Positions 31,788 to 34,246 of a stretch of DNA of 34,246 nucleotides are shown in pieces. The translations under genes were made by a program, and so were the position numbers. Each line of letters begins with the position of its first letter. Position 1 is the first letter of the stretch. The notes below the pieces were generated by a model that did no database searches, was not told the DNA's origin, and saw only the letters and a program-made list of their open reading frames with translations. The stretch comes from an uncultured Clostridia bacterium (GTDB lineage: Bacteria; Bacillota; Clostridia; TANB77; CAG-508), in the NCBI GenBank assembly GCA_947626605.1, contig CANQSV010000016.1, positions 1 to 34,246 of the forward strand, in the 5' to 3' direction.

Positions 31788-32621
31788 TTATCCAAAATAT
31801 AAAGCTATTGGTGTTACAATAAATGACTGTTTATATTTAGGCAAAAAAATCTTGTACATTGCATCTTTTACTTCTTGTATGGATTTTCCAAATTCTTTAT
31901 TATATAATCCAAAAAAGTTTTCATCTTTGCTACAATCCTTTGTTACTTTTCCAATTACTTTAATATTACCACCATATTTAAAATCTATCATATTGGGATT
32001 CTCTCTTAAACAAGTATCTTTAATAGGAATTATCAAATTATCAGTAATTATTAATTGTTTTGCAGGAAAACAGGATTCAAAAAATATAGTAAAATTTGAT
32101 ATTAATTCCATAGCACTTTTTGCCTGCTTTGTTGTATCATCATTACTATTAGATGTTATATTCATTATTTTTACAAAAGCATCCTTAAATTGCTTATTAC
32201 TTATTGAATTTAAATATTCGTGGTTTACAAAATTAAATGGCACTTCTAATGAAATATAACTTCCATATTCAATTTCACTACTATTTTGTATTATTTTTTC
32301 ATTATTCATTATGTATTCAATTAGATTATCTAACAAATTATCATGATATATCTTTTCAACTACTTCCTTAGATGTACTAGTTTCTATTATAGATTTAGTT
32401 TCTTTTTCTTTTATATCACATTCTGTTTCTATATCACTTGAAATTATTCCAGGTAGTCCTCCTTTAACAGTTGCTTTAATTTTTTCTTCAGGAGTATCTG
32501 ATTTGTATCCATTCTCTATTTGGTTCGAGTTTTCTGTTTGTCCTTTGTTTAGTATTCCTCCATATATTTGTGATATGTATGAATTTACAATTTCTTTATC
32601 TATATAAATATAATGTTTCAA
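31788..32621 (-). CDS. DUF6414-like protein
   Basis: The 277-aa protein begins with YIYIDKEIVNSYISQIYGG, the start typical of proteins annotated DUF6414 (hydrophobic-Y-hydrophobic-D, then NSYISQI). An N-terminal spacer (25-90) is Lys/Glu/Thr-rich, then a compact domain with EYGSYISLEVPFNFVNHEYL and a C-terminal strand-rich region (FKYGGNIKVIGKVTKD, YKQSFIVTPIALYF). The family is found scattered in accessory regions; its role is not known to me. The start is a TTG with AAAGGAG upstream. It lies downstream of the Panacea-type antitoxin gene, with a terminator between. Confidence 0.6.
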   Translation of the reverse strand: MKHYIYIDKEIVNSYISQIYGGILNKGQTENSNQIENGYKSDTPEEKIKATVKGGLPGIISSDIETECDIKEKETKSIIETSTSKEVVEKIYHDNLLDNLIEYIMNNEKIIQNSSEIEYGSYISLEVPFNFVNHEYLNSISNKQFKDAFVKIMNITSNSNDDTTKQAKSAMELISNFTIFFESCFPAKQLIITDNLIIPIKDTCLRENPNMIDFKYGGNIKVIGKVTKDCSKDENFFGLYNKEFGKSIQEVKDAMYKIFLPKYKQSFIVTPIALYFG

Positions 32622-32641
32622 TTTTATTTCTCCTTTCCAAA

Positions 32642-32690
32642 CAAAAAAGCAAAATATATAGTAAAAAACTAAAATACTTTGCTTTTGCCT
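32642..32690 (-). terminator. Hairpin between the antitoxin and DUF6414-like genes
   Basis: On the minus strand AAAAGCAAA and TTTGCTTTT pair, with a loop of about 25 nt holding a second AT-rich helix (TAGT with ACTA), followed by TTG. The T-run is short, so termination may be partial and let some transcript through. Confidence 0.45.
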
Positions 32691-32692
32691 AT

Positions 32693-33709
32693 TTATTTAA
32701 TTATATTTAAATTCATAGCATATTCAAAAGATATTATTTCAAGTCTTTTAGTTTTTTTCCATCCTTCCTCTCTATGTGACAATTCCGATATATCTGTCAC
32801 AGTTTTATTCTTTAGTGTTTTTATTATTGTATCAATTATTTCTTTTTCAGTATCACTTATTTTGTCTAATTTATAATTCCCCTTACTTATTATTTTCGTT
32901 GTATTACCATTTTCAGTTTCGATATCTTCTCTAATATATTTATCATCTAATAATGATATTTCATCATATTTCTTATCAATAATAGTAGGTCCAAATTTTT
33001 GATTTTGATATGTTAAACCAGTAATAGATACACTTCTTTGATTAAAAGATAACATATCTATAAACCATAAATATTTATTTAAACTTGTAATAGTTAAATT
33101 CTTTACTTTGCTAGCAACATAAGAAATTATATTTTCAACTTTTTCTATATCTAATGATTTATATCCATTATATATATCAGGCTTTCTGTTTAATGCATAT
33201 CTTAAATATCTTCTTATGTTTTCTTGAATTTGTTCTTTATCTATACTAATAATTAATTCTTCAGAAACTATTTTTTCATATGTTTTATCATTGATATTAC
33301 CATTTTTATATGCTTCTTTTACTTTTTCTATAAATTTACTATCATTATCAATTAATAATTTTATATAATCACTTTGAGATTTTGTTGGTATGCCACCTCT
33401 TTCATATCTATTGATAGTCATTTTACCAAATCCTAGGATGGCAGTTAATTCTCTTTGTGAAATATCATATTTTTCTCTTAAATTAACTATATCTCGTGGT
33501 TTTATAATGTTTGCTTTTTCTCTATATAGTTCATATATTCTTTCGTTGTTTTCCTCCTCAATTGTATTTACATATAAATCTTGATGGCATTCTTTGCAAA
33601 TTGCTACATTTTCATAGGTGTTTATTTCTATTCCTCTAAATTCTTTTACATCCCTTTTTTCTATTTTATACTCTACTTCTTTTTTACAATATGGACAATA
33701 TACTCTCAT
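32693..33709 (-). CDS. MqsA-like zinc-finger/HTH antitoxin with a Panacea/SocA-type domain
   Basis: The 338-aa protein has three parts. Residues 1-45 form a zinc ribbon with Cys5, Cys8 (CPYC), Cys38, Cys41 (CKEC), the MqsA/YgiT pattern. Residues 72-118 are an XRE-type HTH (LREKYDISQRELTAILGFGKMTINRYE), as in MqsA, which binds its own promoter. Residues about 185-300 contain LNKYLWFIDMLSF, ITGLTYQNQKFGPTI and an end with DISELSHREEGWK, the pattern of DUF4065/SocA (Panacea) antitoxin domains. The gene starts 1 nt after the stop of the MqsR-like frame, so they are translationally coupled. It therefore looks like the antitoxin of an MqsR system with an additional hyperpromiscuous antitoxin domain. 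Confidence 0.85.
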   Translation of the reverse strand: MRVYCPYCKKEVEYKIEKRDVKEFRGIEINTYENVAICKECHQDLYVNTIEEENNERIYELYREKANIIKPRDIVNLREKYDISQRELTAILGFGKMTINRYERGGIPTKSQSDYIKLLIDNDSKFIEKVKEAYKNGNINDKTYEKIVSEELIISIDKEQIQENIRRYLRYALNRKPDIYNGYKSLDIEKVENIISYVASKVKNLTITSLNKYLWFIDMLSFNQRSVSITGLTYQNQKFGPTIIDKKYDEISLLDDKYIREDIETENGNTTKIISKGNYKLDKISDTEKEIIDTIIKTLKNKTVTDISELSHREEGWKKTKRLEIISFEYAMNLNIIK

Positions 33710-33710
33710 T

Positions 33711-33947
33711 TTAATTCACCTCATCATATTTACCAAATTCATGTACAGACATACAAACTGACTTTTCTGTACTCTCGATTCTAATCTTAATATAAAGTTT
33801 AGTGTCCTCAAATAACGGATCAAATTTAAATATCCACCCTTTATATTGTGGATCTCTGTCTTCTTCTGGCCCTGCATAACAGTCATCTACTGAGAGTCCT
33901 CTTATAATGTTTTTTACATCCTCAGAGTTTAAATTATACTCTCTCAT
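33711..33947 (-). CDS. MqsR-family toxin, C-terminal open frame
   Basis: The intact 78-codon frame carries most of an MqsR-type mRNA interferase: VKNIIRGLSVDDCYAGPEEDRDP, then GWIFKF, and LYIKIRIES with SVCMSVHEF. The LS..D.Y.GP..DRDP and Y(I/L)K.......SFHE-like blocks are those of firmicute MqsR proteins (E. coli MqsR has LSESDFYKS and YLKITV...VSFKE). The ATG at 33947 has no ribosome site. Codons before it, back to an ATG with a proper AAGGAG at 34067, remain in frame apart from one TGA. So the natural protein would be 118 aa and the N-terminal helix is missing here. It overlaps in operon with the antitoxin gene. Confidence 0.75.
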   Translation of the reverse strand: MREYNLNSEDVKNIIRGLSVDDCYAGPEEDRDPQYKGWIFKFDPLFEDTKLYIKIRIESTEKSVCMSVHEFGKYDEVN

Positions 33948-33950
33948 AAA

Positions 33951-34067
33951 TTCTTTATTTTTTTCAGTTCTGATAATAACAAACTTATCTCAGCTATTAT
34001 CATCGTCTACAATTCTTTTAATTTTCAGTAAAATTTGACTTTTTATTTGATATCCTATTGTATTCAT
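33951..34067 (-). pseudogene. 5' part of the mqsR-like gene, with an in-frame TGA
   Basis: From ATG 34067 (AAGGAG 10 nt upstream) the frame reads MNTIGYQIKSQILLKIKRIV, DDDNS, then TGA at 33992-33990. It continues in the same frame as DKFVIIRTEKNKEF and joins the toxin frame at Met 33947. MqsR proteins have this N-terminal helix followed by an R.KN.EF segment, so the TGA is a nonsense codon inside the gene, possibly from TGG. Promoter, operator and ribosome site upstream look intact. Confidence 0.75.
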
Positions 34068-34071
34068 TATA

Positions 34072-34141
34072 TGCCATCTCCTTCTCAAGTGCCACTTTTT
34101 GATGGCATTTTCATTTTACCATAGTTACTATTATTAGTCAA
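34072..34141 (-). promoter_or_regulatory. Promoter and nested-palindrome operator of the mqsR/antitoxin unit
   Basis: On the minus strand TTGACT (34136-34141), exactly 17 nt and TAAAAT (34113-34118) with an extended TG. Downstream, from about +1, lies TGCCATC/GATGGCA (34072-34078 and 34101-34107) enclosing a perfect AAGTGCCACTT palindrome (34087-34097). This is where an autorepressing HTH antitoxin would bind. The ribosome site GAAGGAG lies between the palindromes. Confidence 0.7.
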
Positions 34142-34246
34142 TACACTTTCATGAATTTATTGGTAAATACTGTATAAGTGTCAATGATGTGAAACATAAA
34201 AAATAATTTAAATCATATTATTATGTTTTATCTTATATATCCAATC

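Noticed and set aside
30683-34067. Alternative genetic code (TGA as Trp) for the whole window
   Set aside because: All core genes run full length using TGG for Trp without internal TGA, and the gene at 9405 appears to stop at TGA before a promoter. Two TGAs in damaged accessory genes are better explained by mutation.
1-34246. tRNA, rRNA, transposase, integrase, phage structural genes, LPXTG sortase substrates
   Set aside because: Looked for on both strands by motif and not found. This was reading by eye, so a degenerate tRNA could be missed.

Overview
The window reads as chromosome of a very AT-rich, Gram-positive, anaerobic, spore-forming member of the Clostridia, probably an uncultured gut lineage. 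The evidence is a trimeric NAD-linked [FeFe] hydrogenase, a CotF-like spore coat pair, a class D-like sortase, CdaA, sigma-A promoters with TTGACA-like and extended TGnTATAAT boxes, strong AGGAGG ribosome sites and U-rich intrinsic terminators. Most genes lie on the minus strand. No rRNA, tRNA, CRISPR array, transposase or integrase was recognised.

Layout. 1-1046: an incoming terminator, a GC-rich palindromic repeat and a sortase gene. 1194-3055 (+): deoD and ppaC, separated by a 76-nt imperfect hairpin. 3107-7330 (-): hydC-hydB-hydA, behind a promoter whose -10 box sits inside an inverted repeat. 7595-9404 (-): hslO, then rplU-rpmA with an L21-type leader. 9405-12531 (-): three genes encoding a YcxB-like membrane protein, a 693-aa protein with two transglutaminase-type triads, and a small unknown. 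12714-14065: a superoxide-reductase-like protein (+) and a membrane-anchored cyclophilin (-). 14163-14415 (+): an orphan structured RNA with its own promoter and terminator. 14451-16904 (-): cadA with an ArsR/SmtB repressor. 17120-19289 (-): an M23 peptidase, coat proteins and a small membrane protein. 19416-21273 (-): truA (frameshifted), cdaA and a 40-aa membrane peptide. 21505-23636: a CnaB-like Cys-rich protein, two half-size TauE/SafE proteins and small unknowns. 23704-30120: rarA, ruvA, a DnaJ-domain membrane protein, an MgtA-like P-type ATPase, maf and an Spx/ArsC-like gene.

30190-34141 is the accessory end. It holds a higher-GC single-gene cassette (30226-30567), a decayed small gene, and a minus-strand block. 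In transcription order that block is an MqsR-type toxin interrupted by an in-frame TGA, an antitoxin with an MqsA-like zinc finger, an HTH and what looks like a Panacea/SocA (DUF4065) domain, a DUF6414-like protein, and a two-TM protein of unknown function. The toxin promoter and a nested palindromic operator are intact. This is the best candidate for an unusual toxin-antitoxin or defence-like system.

Housekeeping links: HydABC and PpaC serve fermentative energy metabolism, and Hsp33 and the SOR-like protein suggest oxidative-stress handling. CadA/ArsR handles heavy metal. RarA, RuvA and Maf serve genome maintenance. Intergenic stretches over about 300 bases are 1-302 (terminators and a repeat), 14066-14450 (the ncRNA), 16804-17119 (arsR promoter plus a 53-codon ORF) and 21136-21504 (a 40-aa gene, then 21274-21504 with no clear feature). 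I see nothing in 34142-34246.
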